The notes under the pieces were generated by a model, which worked only from the letters and a program-made list of their open reading frames with translations, did not search any database and was not told where the DNA came from. From contig VSPE01000006.1 in assembly GCA_009775225.1 (NCBI GenBank), positions 13,640 to 77,639 of the forward strand: a stretch of 64,000 bases of DNA, given 5' to 3'. Below are positions 40,934 through 50,192 of this stretch, piece after piece. Position 1 is the stretch's first letter; every line of letters begins with the position of its first letter. The stretch is from Muribaculaceae bacterium. GTDB taxonomy: Bacteria; Bacteroidota; Bacteroidia; Bacteroidales; Muribaculaceae. Both the position numbers and the translations under genes were made by a program.

Positions 40934-43426
40934 ATGAATATATCATATAAATGGCTTAAAGAATACGTAGACCTCGAGCTGACACCCGACGAACTGTCGG
41001 CCCTGCTCACCTCAATCGGTCTCGAAGTAGGCACCGTAGAGCGCGTGGAGAGCATACGCGGCGGCCTCGCAGGCATCGTAATCGGCAAAGTGCTCACTTG
41101 CGAAGCGCACCCCGACAGCGACCATCTCCACATCACCACCGTCGACCTCGAGGGCAACGGCAACCCCACACAGATAGTTTGCGGCGCACCTAATGTAGCA
41201 GCCGGCCAAACCGTTGTGGTAGCCACTGTAGGCACAACGCTCTATACTCCCGAGGGCGAGTCGTTCAAAATCAAGAAGTCAAAAATACGCGGCGTGGAGT
41301 CGCTCGGCATGATATGTGCCGAAGACGAAATCGGCGTAGGCCACTCGCACGACGGCATCATAGTGCTGCCCGCGGCAGCCGAAGCCCTCGTAGGCACCCC
41401 CGCTTCGGAGTATTTCGGCGTTGAAGACGACTACGTACTCGAAGTAGACCTAACCCCCAACCGCATCGACGCAGCCTCGCACTACGGCGTGGCACGCGAC
41501 GTGGCGGCTGCTCTCACCGGCCGCGGCATCAACGCCGTCAAGGCGCACCGCCCCGCCGTCGACGACTTCACTGTCGACAGGCCCGAGGCCAAAGGCATAG
41601 AAGTGAGTGTAGAGTCAGCCGACGGCGTAACCCGCTACTGCGGCATCACTATCGAAGGCGTACAGGTAGGCCCCAGCCCCGAATGGCTTGTGAAACACCT
41701 CGCCACCATAGGCATGCACTCTATCAACAATGTGGTAGACATCACCAACTATATCCTCCACGCCATAGGCCAGCCGCTGCACGCCTTCGACGCCGACACA
41801 CTCACCGGCGACAAGGTAGTGGTGCGCCGCGCCGCACACGGCAGCAAGTTCGTGACACTCGACGGCGCTGAACACACCCTCGACGGCGCCGACCTCATGA
41901 TTTGCGATGCCGAGACTCCCCGCTGCATCGCAGGCGTATTCGGAGGCCTCAACTCGGGCACTACCGAGACTACCACACGCGTGTTCCTCGAGAGCGCATG
42001 CTTCAATGCCACCTCGGTGCGCCGCACGGCACGCCGCCACGGCATCAGCACCGACTCATCGTTCCGCTTTGAGCGCGGCGTAGACCCCAACGGCTGTCTC
42101 TACGCCCTCAAGCTCGCCGCAAAACTTATATGCGAGCTTACCAGCGGCAAGACCGCGGGCGCAATCACGGACTACTATCCCGCTCCCGTAGACCCCTACC
42201 ACGTGGACATGAACATCGCCGACTTCGGCCGCCTTATCGGAGCCAAGTTCGCCGACGAAACCATACTCAAGATACTCAACGCACTTGAAATAAAGGCCGA
42301 ACTCAAGGCCGGAGGCGAACTCAGCCTCGACGTGCCCACCTATCGCGTGGACGTTCAGCGCCCCTGCGACGTGATTGAGGACTTCCTCCGCATCTACGGC
42401 TACAACGAAATCCCCATGAGCAGCAAACTGCATTCATGCCTCTCGTTCAAGACCCCGGTAGACGCAGCCAACGACCTTCGCCGCACCATAGCCGAGCAGC
42501 TTACCGGCGCCGGCTGGAACGAAATCCTCAACAACTCGCTCACAGCAGAAAGCTACTACGCACCTCTGTCCGACTATCCCCTCGACAACTGCGTGCGTCT
42601 GCTCAACCCTCTGAGCCAAGACCTCTGCGTGATGCGCCAGACCCTGCTCTTCGGCGGTCTGGAATCGGTGGCCCACAACATTAACCGCCGCTGCCCTGAC
42701 ACCGCTTTCTACGAGTTCGGCAACGTGTACTTCCGCAACGGCACCAAGACCTCGACCGCCGAGGCCCCGCTGGCACCCTACAGCGAGTCGGCACACTTAG
42801 GCATGTGGATGTCGGGCTCTACCCGCCAGGCCAACTGGCTCCGCCAGCGCGAAGACGCCTGCTTCTACGACCTTAAGGCAGCCGTAATCAACGTCCTCGC
42901 ACGCTGCGGCCTCGACTGCTCGCAGGTTAGCTTCACCGATGCCGACACACCCGCAGGCGGCATCTTCGCACAGGCACTCACAATCAAGCACGTGAACGGC
43001 GGCACTATCGGCACTATCGGCATGGTAGCCGGCGATGTGCTGCGCCGCTGCGACATCAAGGTTCCCGTATGCTTCGCCGAACTCAACTGGGACAGCGTGG
43101 CACACCTTGCCGCCCGCCGCAACGCGCTCTACACACCGCTACCCAAGACTCAGCCCGTGAAGCGCGACCTCTCGCTGCTGCTTGACACCAAAGTGACTAT
43201 GGCCGACATCGAAGAAACCGTACGCCGCGCCGAGCGCCGCATACTCACCGGCATCGACCTCTTCGACGTGTACGAGGGCGACAAGCTCCCCGCCGGCAAA
43301 AAGTCGTATGCCATATCAATCAACCTCCAGGACCCCGAAAAGACCCTCCAGGACAAGTACATCGACCGCGTGATGAACAACATCATCAACGCCCTCCGCA
43401 CCGACCTCGGAGCAGAACTACGCTAA
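40934..43426 (+). CDS. pheT: Phenylalanyl-tRNA synthetase beta subunit
   Basis: An 830-residue subunit of the heterotetrameric tRNA synthetase that charges tRNA-Phe with PheS. N-terminal MNISYKWLKEYVDLELTP is canonical. A tRNA-binding OB domain (about 40-155; IGKVLTCEAHPDSDHLHITTVD) comes first, then the B3/B4 editing region, the B5 domain, the catalytic-like core and a C-terminal anticodon-binding FDX-ACB domain (about 735-830; PVKRDLSLLLDTKVTMADIE). Length is slightly above the usual 790-820. pheS is not in the window; the genes are often separate in Bacteroidetes. Confidence 0.96.
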   Translation: MNISYKWLKEYVDLELTPDELSALLTSIGLEVGTVERVESIRGGLAGIVIGKVLTCEAHPDSDHLHITTVDLEGNGNPTQIVCGAPNVAAGQTVVVATVGTTLYTPEGESFKIKKSKIRGVESLGMICAEDEIGVGHSHDGIIVLPAAAEALVGTPASEYFGVEDDYVLEVDLTPNRIDAASHYGVARDVAAALTGRGINAVKAHRPAVDDFTVDRPEAKGIEVSVESADGVTRYCGITIEGVQVGPSPEWLVKHLATIGMHSINNVVDITNYILHAIGQPLHAFDADTLTGDKVVVRRAAHGSKFVTLDGAEHTLDGADLMICDAETPRCIAGVFGGLNSGTTETTTRVFLESACFNATSVRRTARRHGISTDSSFRFERGVDPNGCLYALKLAAKLICELTSGKTAGAITDYYPAPVDPYHVDMNIADFGRLIGAKFADETILKILNALEIKAELKAGGELSLDVPTYRVDVQRPCDVIEDFLRIYGYNEIPMSSKLHSCLSFKTPVDAANDLRRTIAEQLTGAGWNEILNNSLTAESYYAPLSDYPLDNCVRLLNPLSQDLCVMRQTLLFGGLESVAHNINRRCPDTAFYEFGNVYFRNGTKTSTAEAPLAPYSESAHLGMWMSGSTRQANWLRQREDACFYDLKAAVINVLARCGLDCSQVSFTDADTPAGGIFAQALTIKHVNGGTIGTIGMVAGDVLRRCDIKVPVCFAELNWDSVAHLAARRNALYTPLPKTQPVKRDLSLLLDTKVTMADIEETVRRAERRILTGIDLFDVYEGDKLPAGKKSYAISINLQDPEKTLQDKYIDRVMNNIINALRTDLGAELR

Positions 43427-43463
43427 CAATCAACAAAAATAACCAACAAGATAAAAACAAGCA

Positions 43464-44207
43464 ATGGGAAGAGCATTCGAATACCGCAAAGCCCGTAAAC
43501 TCAAACGTTGGGGCAATATGTCGCGTACTTTCACGCGCATCGGCAAGGAAATAACAATCGCCGCCAAAGCCGGTGGACCCGACCCCGATACCAACCCCCG
43601 CCTGCGCGCCCTCATGCAGAATGCCAAGGCAGCCAACATGCCCAAGGATACTGTAGAACGTGCTATCAAGAAAGCCACCGACAAAAACGCCGGCGACTAC
43701 AAGGAAATCACATACGAGGGCTACGGCCCCTTCGGCATCGCAATCTTCGTGGAGGCAGCTACCGACAACAACACACGCACCGTGGCAAACGTGCGCTCGT
43801 ACTTCACCAAGCACGGCGGCAGCCTCGGCACACAGGGCTCGCTCACATTCCTCTTCGACCACAAGAGCCTCTTCAAAATCAAGCCCAAAGACGGCGTAAG
43901 CCTCGACGACCTCGAGCTTGAGCTCATCGACTACGGTGTAGACGAACTCGGCCACGACGAAGACGAGGAAGGCAACGAGGAAATCGTGCTCTACGGCGCC
44001 TTCGAATCGTACTCGCAAATTCAGAAATACCTCGAAGACAACGGCTTCGAAATCATCAGCTCAGAATTTGTACGTATTCCCAACGACGTGAAGGACGTAA
44101 CACCCGAACAGCGCGAGAGCATCAACAAACTGCTCGAGAAGCTCGAAGACGACGAAGACGTTCAGAACGTGTTCCACAACATGCGTGAGGAAGACGACGA
44201 AGAATAA
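43464..44207 (+). CDS. yebC: YebC/PmpR-family protein
   Basis: A 247-residue protein of the YebC/PmpR (TACO1) family. The N-terminal helical domain (MGRAFEYRKARKLKRWGNMSRTFTRIGKEI) is followed by the AKAANMPKDTVERAIKKA signature and the YEGYGPFGIAIFVEAATDN segment. Members act as transcription regulators or translation factors that ease stalling. It starts 37 bp after pheT, probably in one transcript. The C-terminus is very acidic (LEDDEDVQNVFHNMREEDDEE), an extension often seen in Bacteroidetes copies. A terminator follows. Confidence 0.93.
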   Translation: MGRAFEYRKARKLKRWGNMSRTFTRIGKEITIAAKAGGPDPDTNPRLRALMQNAKAANMPKDTVERAIKKATDKNAGDYKEITYEGYGPFGIAIFVEAATDNNTRTVANVRSYFTKHGGSLGTQGSLTFLFDHKSLFKIKPKDGVSLDDLELELIDYGVDELGHDEDEEGNEEIVLYGAFESYSQIQKYLEDNGFEIISSEFVRIPNDVKDVTPEQRESINKLLEKLEDDEDVQNVFHNMREEDDEE

Positions 44208-44230
44208 TCTCCCGCCGATAACACAAGCAA

Positions 44231-44265
44231 CAGGAGCGAGACGGCCCAAGGCCGCCCCGCTCCTG
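44231..44265 (+). terminator. Terminator after yebC
   Basis: A stem of CAGGAGCG/CGCTCCTG is separated by a 3x3 internal loop from CGGCC/GGCCG with a CAA loop, then CCGTTTTCT. The remaining DNA to 44439 holds nothing recognisable. Confidence 0.7.
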
Positions 44266-44439
44266 CCGTTTTCTACAACTCTTTCTCCTTTCAGTTCTCA
44301 AGGGCTCTCCTGACGATATAATATACCGTAATAATCTCCTATGTAGCTATCTATTAAGAAACACGGCTCTTACTCCTGCCGTTTTTGCAGCTTGCCGCGC
44401 ATCTTTTTTTACGATTTTCACATAATTCTACGCCCCATA

Positions 44440-44471
44440 TTTGAAGTTACGGCAAAAAAAATGTATCTTTG
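44440..44471 (+). promoter_or_regulatory. Bacteroidetes-type promoter of the PpiD-like gene
   Basis: TTTG (44440-44443), 20 bp, and TATCTTTG (44464-44471) form a full match. The in-frame ATG at 44441 lies inside the -33 box, so the start at 44513 is the real one. Confidence 0.85.
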
Positions 44472-44512
44472 TGCGCTTTTTACCACGAAATAACAAAACC
44501 ACTTATCATACA

Positions 44513-46612
44513 ATGGCAACCTTAGAGAAAATCAGAAACAAGTCGGTGCTGCTGTTCATCATCATCATAGTAGCACTCCTTGCCTTCATCCTGGGTGACT
44601 TCCTCACCTCGGGACGCACCTACTTCGGCCATCCCACCACAGTTGCAAAAGCCGGTGGCGTGACCGTGGAATATCAAGACTATCAGAACCGTCTGGCTCA
44701 GGCCGGCGAGCAGCTCCGCAACCAGGGTCGCGACTACAGCAGCGACGTCCTAACACAGAACGTCGTACAGTCGCTCCTCACCGAGCAGCTCCTCAAGAAA
44801 GAATACGACGAGCTGGGCATCAAGGTAACCGACGCCGAGCTTACCGAAGCCATGACAGGCGAGAACCCCCACCCCGCCGCTCAACAGATGATTGGCTACC
44901 TCGCGCAGCAGCTCCAGCTCCCCGAAGCATCGGGCCGCGCCGTATACGACGCCATGCAGAACCCCGCCAAGTACGGTCTCCGTCCCGAAATCGGCGACGA
45001 GCTCCGCAAAATCTGGGCTTCGCAGGAGCAAGACCTCGAGAACTCGATGCTCAACCAGAAATTCATGAGCCTCGTAACAGGTCTTTTCACATATAACAAA
45101 CTCGACGCCAAGAACTTCTACGACGACAACGCCACCACACGCCACATAGCATACGTGAGCAAGGACGCCAGTTCGGTGGCCGACGACGAAATCGAGTTCA
45201 GCGACGCCGACGTAAAGGCACTTTGGAACTCTCAGAAAGCCAACTACCGCCTCGACGAAGAGACTCGTGAAATAGAATACATCTACGTGCCTATCGAACC
45301 TTCGCAGGCCGACCGCATCGCAGGCCAGCAGGTTGTTGAGGAAGCTATCAGCGCCCTCAACGAAACTCCCGGTACCGACGCCGTGGCTTCGAACACCCGC
45401 TTTGTGGTATCGCAGCTCAACGTACCCGCAAGCCGCATCACCGACAACCGCCTCAAGACTTTCGTCGCCGAGAACGAAGTCGGCACCGCCAAGCTCCTCA
45501 GCCGCGACGGCGACTCTTACACTATCGCCAAAGTAATCGAAGTAAAGCAGGGTATCGACTCTATCAACATCTCCATGCTCCGCGCAGCAGAAGAGGTTAA
45601 CCTCGACAGCCTCGTAGACGTACTCAACGGCGGCGAAACCTTCGCATCGCTCTCCGACGGCGCATCAATCATGGGCCAGGACAGCATCTGGACAGGACTT
45701 GAAGGCATGGGCGTAGACGAGAAGATGAAGAGCGCCCTCACCACTGCCGCCACCGGCAAGGCATTTGTGTACACCGACACCGTACAGGGCACTCCCGTGA
45801 GCGCTATCTACAAGGTGAACCGCCGCAACGCACCCGTAAACTTCTACGACATCGCAACTATCGAATACACCGTAGACCCCTCGCAGGAAACACTTACCGA
45901 CCTCACCGGCTCGCTCCGCACCTACGTGAGCAACAACTCTTCGGCCGACGAATTTGCAAAGAACGCCACCGAAGCCGGCTACTCGGTACTCACCGACCAG
46001 GTCAGCGCTTCCTCGACAGGCATAGGCAACGCTTCAGACAGCCGCCGCTTCGTGAAGTGGGCTATGGAGGCCAAGAAAGGCCAGGTTTCGCCCATGCTTC
46101 AGGATGACAAGCAGAGCTACCTCATCGCCATTGCCGTCACTGACATCTACGACGACTACATGCCCTACACCAGCCCCGCTCTCAACACACAACTCACCGC
46201 TCAAGCCCGCAACGCCAAGAAGGCCGAGAAGCTCATGAGCGACTACACAGGCAAAGCTTCCGACCTTGAGGGCTATGCAAAGGCTATGGGCGCGGAAGTG
46301 GCTGAAGGCAACGTGAACATCACAACTCCCACCCTCCTCAACATCGGCTTCAACGAAAGCGCTCTTCAGGGTGCAATAGCCGCTGCCGAGCAGGGCAAAC
46401 TCACAGGCCCCGTAAAGGGCAACCGCGGTATCCTCGTATTCGAAGTGCGCGAAGTGAACACCGACAACCGTCCATTCACCGAAAACGAATACGGCAACCG
46501 CTTCAACCAGACTTTCGGCCTCACTCGCCAGGCTACTCCCCTGCCCCTCCTCTTAGGCAAGGATAAGGTAGACAACCGCTCGCTCAACTTCGTGCAGGCT
46601 GTAGGCGAATAA
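44513..46612 (+). CDS. ppiD: PpiD/SurA-like periplasmic peptidyl-prolyl isomerase, membrane-anchored
   Basis: A 699-residue chaperone-type protein that would assist folding of exported proteins. A single N-terminal membrane helix (about 11-31; SVLLFIIIIVALLAFILGDF) anchors it in the inner membrane. A SurA_N-like chaperone region follows (VEYQDYQNRLAQAGEQL, VVQSLLTEQLLKKEYDELGIKVTDAELTEAM), then one or two parvulin-like domains (about 340-470, 500-620). This is the PpiD layout, and the length fits Bacteroidetes homologues. The start is set by the promoter and by the typical MATLEKIRNKS end. It stands alone between a promoter and a perfect terminator. Confidence 0.9.
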   Translation: MATLEKIRNKSVLLFIIIIVALLAFILGDFLTSGRTYFGHPTTVAKAGGVTVEYQDYQNRLAQAGEQLRNQGRDYSSDVLTQNVVQSLLTEQLLKKEYDELGIKVTDAELTEAMTGENPHPAAQQMIGYLAQQLQLPEASGRAVYDAMQNPAKYGLRPEIGDELRKIWASQEQDLENSMLNQKFMSLVTGLFTYNKLDAKNFYDDNATTRHIAYVSKDASSVADDEIEFSDADVKALWNSQKANYRLDEETREIEYIYVPIEPSQADRIAGQQVVEEAISALNETPGTDAVASNTRFVVSQLNVPASRITDNRLKTFVAENEVGTAKLLSRDGDSYTIAKVIEVKQGIDSINISMLRAAEEVNLDSLVDVLNGGETFASLSDGASIMGQDSIWTGLEGMGVDEKMKSALTTAATGKAFVYTDTVQGTPVSAIYKVNRRNAPVNFYDIATIEYTVDPSQETLTDLTGSLRTYVSNNSSADEFAKNATEAGYSVLTDQVSASSTGIGNASDSRRFVKWAMEAKKGQVSPMLQDDKQSYLIAIAVTDIYDDYMPYTSPALNTQLTAQARNAKKAEKLMSDYTGKASDLEGYAKAMGAEVAEGNVNITTPTLLNIGFNESALQGAIAAAEQGKLTGPVKGNRGILVFEVREVNTDNRPFTENEYGNRFNQTFGLTRQATPLPLLLGKDKVDNRSLNFVQAVGE

Positions 46613-46641
46613 TCAGATAAATTCATAACTTTGCATACTAT

Positions 46642-46676
46642 GTTCTGGCCGGACTCGCGATGAGTCCGGCCAGAAC
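46642..46676 (+). terminator. Strong terminator after ppiD
   Basis: A 15-bp perfect stem (GTTCTGGCCGGACTC and complement) with a 5-nt loop is followed by TTTTTT. It is the strongest rho-independent terminator seen in the window. Confidence 0.93.
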
Positions 46677-46744
46677 TTTTTTACATGGAGGCACCAACCA
46701 TTTACATCGTTGATGTGTTAGCAAATTATAAAAAAACACACGAT

Positions 46745-47200
46745 ATGAAAATAAATACTTGCCTTCATTCTTTACGCCTGTTGCTCGCCGTTCTGATGTG
46801 CTCGGCTCTTGTATGGACGGCCGGCGGATGCAGCCACCGCGACCTCTGGGACGATGTTCCGGGACCTGTAGCCGAGTTCCTCAACCAATACTTCCCCTAC
46901 TCCGAACTGCAGTCGGTCACGGAAAGCGGCTCGAACTACCACATACGTATCGACGATGGTCCCGGACTGACTTTCGACTACACCTACTCATGGATTGCTA
47001 TCGACGGCTACGGCATGCCGCTGCCTCAGGTACTGCTGTTCGACCAGCTCCCGCCACGCCTCTACGACTATCTTCAGGAGACCGAACAGCTTAACTGCGT
47101 ATTCAGCATGGAGCGCAATAAAGAGTATTATATCCTCACCCTGCTGGACTCTTCGCTAAAATACACGATAGCCACAGGCGAAATGACTGAAAAATTATGA
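46745..47200 (+). CDS. PepSY-like domain lipoprotein
   Basis: A 151-residue predicted lipoprotein. The signal peptide ends TAGGC (Cys29), preceded by a long hydrophobic run. The mature part has a PepSY-like/DUF2874 pattern: VAEFLNQYFPYSELQSVTESGSNY (helix then strands), LTFDYTYSWIAIDGYGMPLPQ and LLDSSLKYTIATGEM. Such periplasmic proteins are common in Bacteroides and of unknown role. I start at 46745; an in-frame ATG at 46685 sits directly after the terminator and adds no signal-like residues. The next gene follows after about 140 bp. Confidence 0.8.
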   Translation: MKINTCLHSLRLLLAVLMCSALVWTAGGCSHRDLWDDVPGPVAEFLNQYFPYSELQSVTESGSNYHIRIDDGPGLTFDYTYSWIAIDGYGMPLPQVLLFDQLPPRLYDYLQETEQLNCVFSMERNKEYYILTLLDSSLKYTIATGEMTEKL

Positions 47201-47218
47201 TTATTAAAAAATAGTGAT

Positions 47219-47226
47219 TATATTTG
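47219..47226 (+). promoter_or_regulatory. Possible -7 promoter element of the M6 protease operon
   Basis: TATATTTG matches TAnnTTTG in the gap before the protease gene, about 115 bp from its start. No clear -33 box was found. Confidence 0.4.
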
Positions 47227-47342
47227 CCGCTGAAAACGCACTCGAAGATGCCGGTATAAGCCAAAACATTGTCATAATGACACCAAAACCCGAAACCGAC
47301 ACTTCGGAGCACTAACACTAAATTAACCGAACTGTTTTTTCA

Positions 47343-50180
47343 ATGGCAATCAGAAATTTTCTGCGTAGGTTGCGCCCGACTTTGCGTAAGGGTGCAGCCT
47401 TGGTGCTTATGGCCTGTGTTTCCGACCCATCTCTGCTGGCTATTCCTGCCCGCCCGGGGCTGATACAGTTAAGCCAACCCGACGGCAGCACCGTGGAAGC
47501 GCGCATGTATGGCGACGAGTATCATCACTTCTTCACAACTCCCGACGGACGGCCCCTTCTTCAGAACGACGACGGCACATATTCCGTTTCCGACACCGAC
47601 CCCGAGCTTTACTTCAGAGCCATGAGCGATATGGCCTTGCGATCGCCCCGCCGTCAGGCCGCCACACAACGCATGCAGAAAGCCCGCGCCAAGGCACCGG
47701 CTTCCGAAAAAGGCTACGGACTATTCCCCGGCACTGCATTCCCGTCGACAGGCCAACCCAAGGCTTTGGTGATATTAGTGGAGTTCAGTGACCTCAGATT
47801 CACCTGCCCCGACCCGTCGGACTACTTTAACCGCATGATTAACGAACGCGGTTTCTCGGACTACGGCGGAACCGGCTCAGCGCTCGATTTCTTCTCCGAT
47901 AACTCGCAAGGCCGCTTCGAGCCTCAGTTCGACGTGTTCGGCCCCGTGACGCTGGCGAACGAAATGAGCTACTACGGTGAAAACGCCGCCAACGGCAACG
48001 ACCGCCGCGCGTACATGATGGTTGTGGAGGCCGCACGTCTCCTCGACAGCGAGATTGATTTTTCGGAGTACGACACCGACGGCGACGGCGTGGTCGACAA
48101 CGTATTCATATTCTTTGCCGGCGAGGCGGAGTCGTCGACCGGCATAAAGAACCAGGTGTGGCCACATACCTTCTTTCTCAGCTACGCAAGCGGAGTCGAT
48201 GTAGTACACGACGGCGTGAAGCTTGACCGCTACGCCTGTTCCAACGAATGGAACGTGCCGCGCGATATGTTCGGCAGGCCGCTTCCAGGCGACCCGGGAC
48301 GACCCGACGGAATAGGTACCTTCGTACACGAGTTCTCGCATGTAATGGGTCTGCCCGACCTCTATACGGTGTCGTATAACAGCGCCTTCACCCCCGGCCC
48401 CTGGTCGACCCTCGACTACGGCCCCTACAACAACAACGGCTGCACACCTCCCAACTACTCGATTTTCGAACGCTATGCCCTCGGCTGGCTCCAGCCGCGC
48501 GAAATAACATCGGCGGCTAACGTTCGCCTCGACGAAATATCTCGCAATCAGGGCGCCATAATTCCCACTCCCAAACCTACCGAATTCTTCCTCTTCGAGA
48601 ACCGCCAGCAGACAGGATGGGACACATACATCCCCGGTCACGGCCTCCTTGTATGGCACATCGACTACAACGACAACGTGTGGATTTCCAACACCGTGAA
48701 TACTACCGTGAACCACCAGCACGTGGATATCGAAGAAGCCGACGGCATGAGCTCCGAGGAGACACGTGCCGACGACGCTTTCCCCGGCAGTCTCGGACGC
48801 ACTGAGTTCAACGACAACACCATACCGAGCATGCTGCCCTGGACAGGACGCTCGCTCGGCCTACCGATAAGCGAAATCACAGAAAGAGCCGACGGCGTCG
48901 TCACCTTCAAGGTAGCCGGCGGACGTCCCGACGTGAAAGTGCCTGTAGCCAACGCGGCCACCGACATCACGCCCGGCAGCTTCAAGGCATCGTGGTCGCC
49001 CTCCGACGAAGCAGACTGCAACTACGCTCTGAGCGTATATACACGCACCGGCGCAGGAAACCGCGGTATGGTATTCGTGCCCGGCTACGACCGTCGCATC
49101 GTGGGAGCGGTCACAGAATACACAGTCGACGGTCTACGCTACGACACCAAGTATTACTATACCGTAAGCGTGATAGTGAGTGCCGGAGAGAGCGAACCCT
49201 CCGACGAAGTGGCCGTGCGCACTCTTCCGCCGACCTTCGACTATTTGGCTCCGGACGTCCTCGAGGCACAGGAGGTGAGTTCCTTCTCCTTCACCGCAGC
49301 ATGGGCACCCCTCGCCGACGCCGAAGAGTATCTGCTAACAGTGACTACTCCCACTCCCGACGGCACCCTCCACGAGAGCTACGACTTCACCGACGGCATC
49401 ACCGGCCTGCCCTCAGGCTGGAGCACCACCACAAACTCCACCTACGCCATATCGGCAAACTGCGGTAAGGCAGTGCCGTCGCTGCGACTCACCAAAGCAG
49501 GACAAACACTCGCCACGGCACACATGAAAGAAGATATCAGCGCTCTGAGCTTCTGGATGCGGGGCATAAGCATAGACGAGGGCGACGACGTTCTTATCGA
49601 AGGCTACACCACCGGCGGAGAATGGATAAATATTGGCACCAAAGCAGCCACAAAGACTGCCGGAGGCGCCACATACACCATTGAGAACCTGCCAGAAGGC
49701 ATCCGGGCAATTCGCATTACCGCGAACCACACCGCAGGCTCGCTGGCAATCGACGATGTAGACCTGAGCTATGGCACTGCATACTCCGACAAGCCTATCG
49801 ATGGCTATGCAGCCCGCAAAACAGGCAACGTATGCACCTATAGAGTGGACGGACTCACACCTGCCACTCAATACAACTACTATGTAGAGGCATATAACGG
49901 TTCTCTATACTCTCTTCCGTCCGAAACAGCCACCGTCCGCACACCCGAGGCATCGGGCATATCGGCATCGGGTGTATCTTCGGCCAAAGTCACCATACAA
50001 GGCCGCAGGGTGACAGCCTCCGGCCTCAGCGGCAAAGTCATCGCCCTATACGACATGGCAGGCATAAAGGTGGCGGCTGCTCCTGTCCGCAGCGGCGAAG
50101 CCATGCTATCGGCACCTGCTTCCGGCACTTATATAATAACCATCGACGGTAAAACAATAGGAAAAACCTTCATTAAATAA
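47343..50180 (+). CDS. M6-family secreted metalloprotease with fibronectin III domains and T9SS-type tail
   Basis: A 945-residue exported peptidase of the immune-inhibitor-A/M6 type. A basic N-terminus and hydrophobic stretch (about 10-35) form the export signal. The catalytic domain (about 125-540) has the full zinc motif HEFSHVMGLPD (His329, Glu330, His333, Asp339), preceded by DTDGDGVVDNVFIFFAG and followed by PGPWSTLDYG and FERYALGWL, all M6 hallmarks. Fibronectin-III-like and MAM-like beta domains follow (about 545-870). The end (VIALYDMAGIKVAAAP, then GTYIITIDGKTIGKTFIK) looks like a T9SS sorting domain. The next gene, also T9SS-tailed, begins 12 bp later. Its likely job is digestion of host or dietary protein outside the cell; substrate unknown. 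Confidence 0.9.
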   Translation: MAIRNFLRRLRPTLRKGAALVLMACVSDPSLLAIPARPGLIQLSQPDGSTVEARMYGDEYHHFFTTPDGRPLLQNDDGTYSVSDTDPELYFRAMSDMALRSPRRQAATQRMQKARAKAPASEKGYGLFPGTAFPSTGQPKALVILVEFSDLRFTCPDPSDYFNRMINERGFSDYGGTGSALDFFSDNSQGRFEPQFDVFGPVTLANEMSYYGENAANGNDRRAYMMVVEAARLLDSEIDFSEYDTDGDGVVDNVFIFFAGEAESSTGIKNQVWPHTFFLSYASGVDVVHDGVKLDRYACSNEWNVPRDMFGRPLPGDPGRPDGIGTFVHEFSHVMGLPDLYTVSYNSAFTPGPWSTLDYGPYNNNGCTPPNYSIFERYALGWLQPREITSAANVRLDEISRNQGAIIPTPKPTEFFLFENRQQTGWDTYIPGHGLLVWHIDYNDNVWISNTVNTTVNHQHVDIEEADGMSSEETRADDAFPGSLGRTEFNDNTIPSMLPWTGRSLGLPISEITERADGVVTFKVAGGRPDVKVPVANAATDITPGSFKASWSPSDEADCNYALSVYTRTGAGNRGMVFVPGYDRRIVGAVTEYTVDGLRYDTKYYYTVSVIVSAGESEPSDEVAVRTLPPTFDYLAPDVLEAQEVSSFSFTAAWAPLADAEEYLLTVTTPTPDGTLHESYDFTDGITGLPSGWSTTTNSTYAISANCGKAVPSLRLTKAGQTLATAHMKEDISALSFWMRGISIDEGDDVLIEGYTTGGEWINIGTKAATKTAGGATYTIENLPEGIRAIRITANHTAGSLAIDDVDLSYGTAYSDKPIDGYAARKTGNVCTYRVDGLTPATQYNYYVEAYNGSLYSLPSETATVRTPEASGISASGVSSAKVTIQGRRVTASGLSGKVIALYDMAGIKVAAAPVRSGEAMLSAPASGTYIITIDGKTIGKTFIK

Positions 50181-50192
50181 TTCATTTCTTCT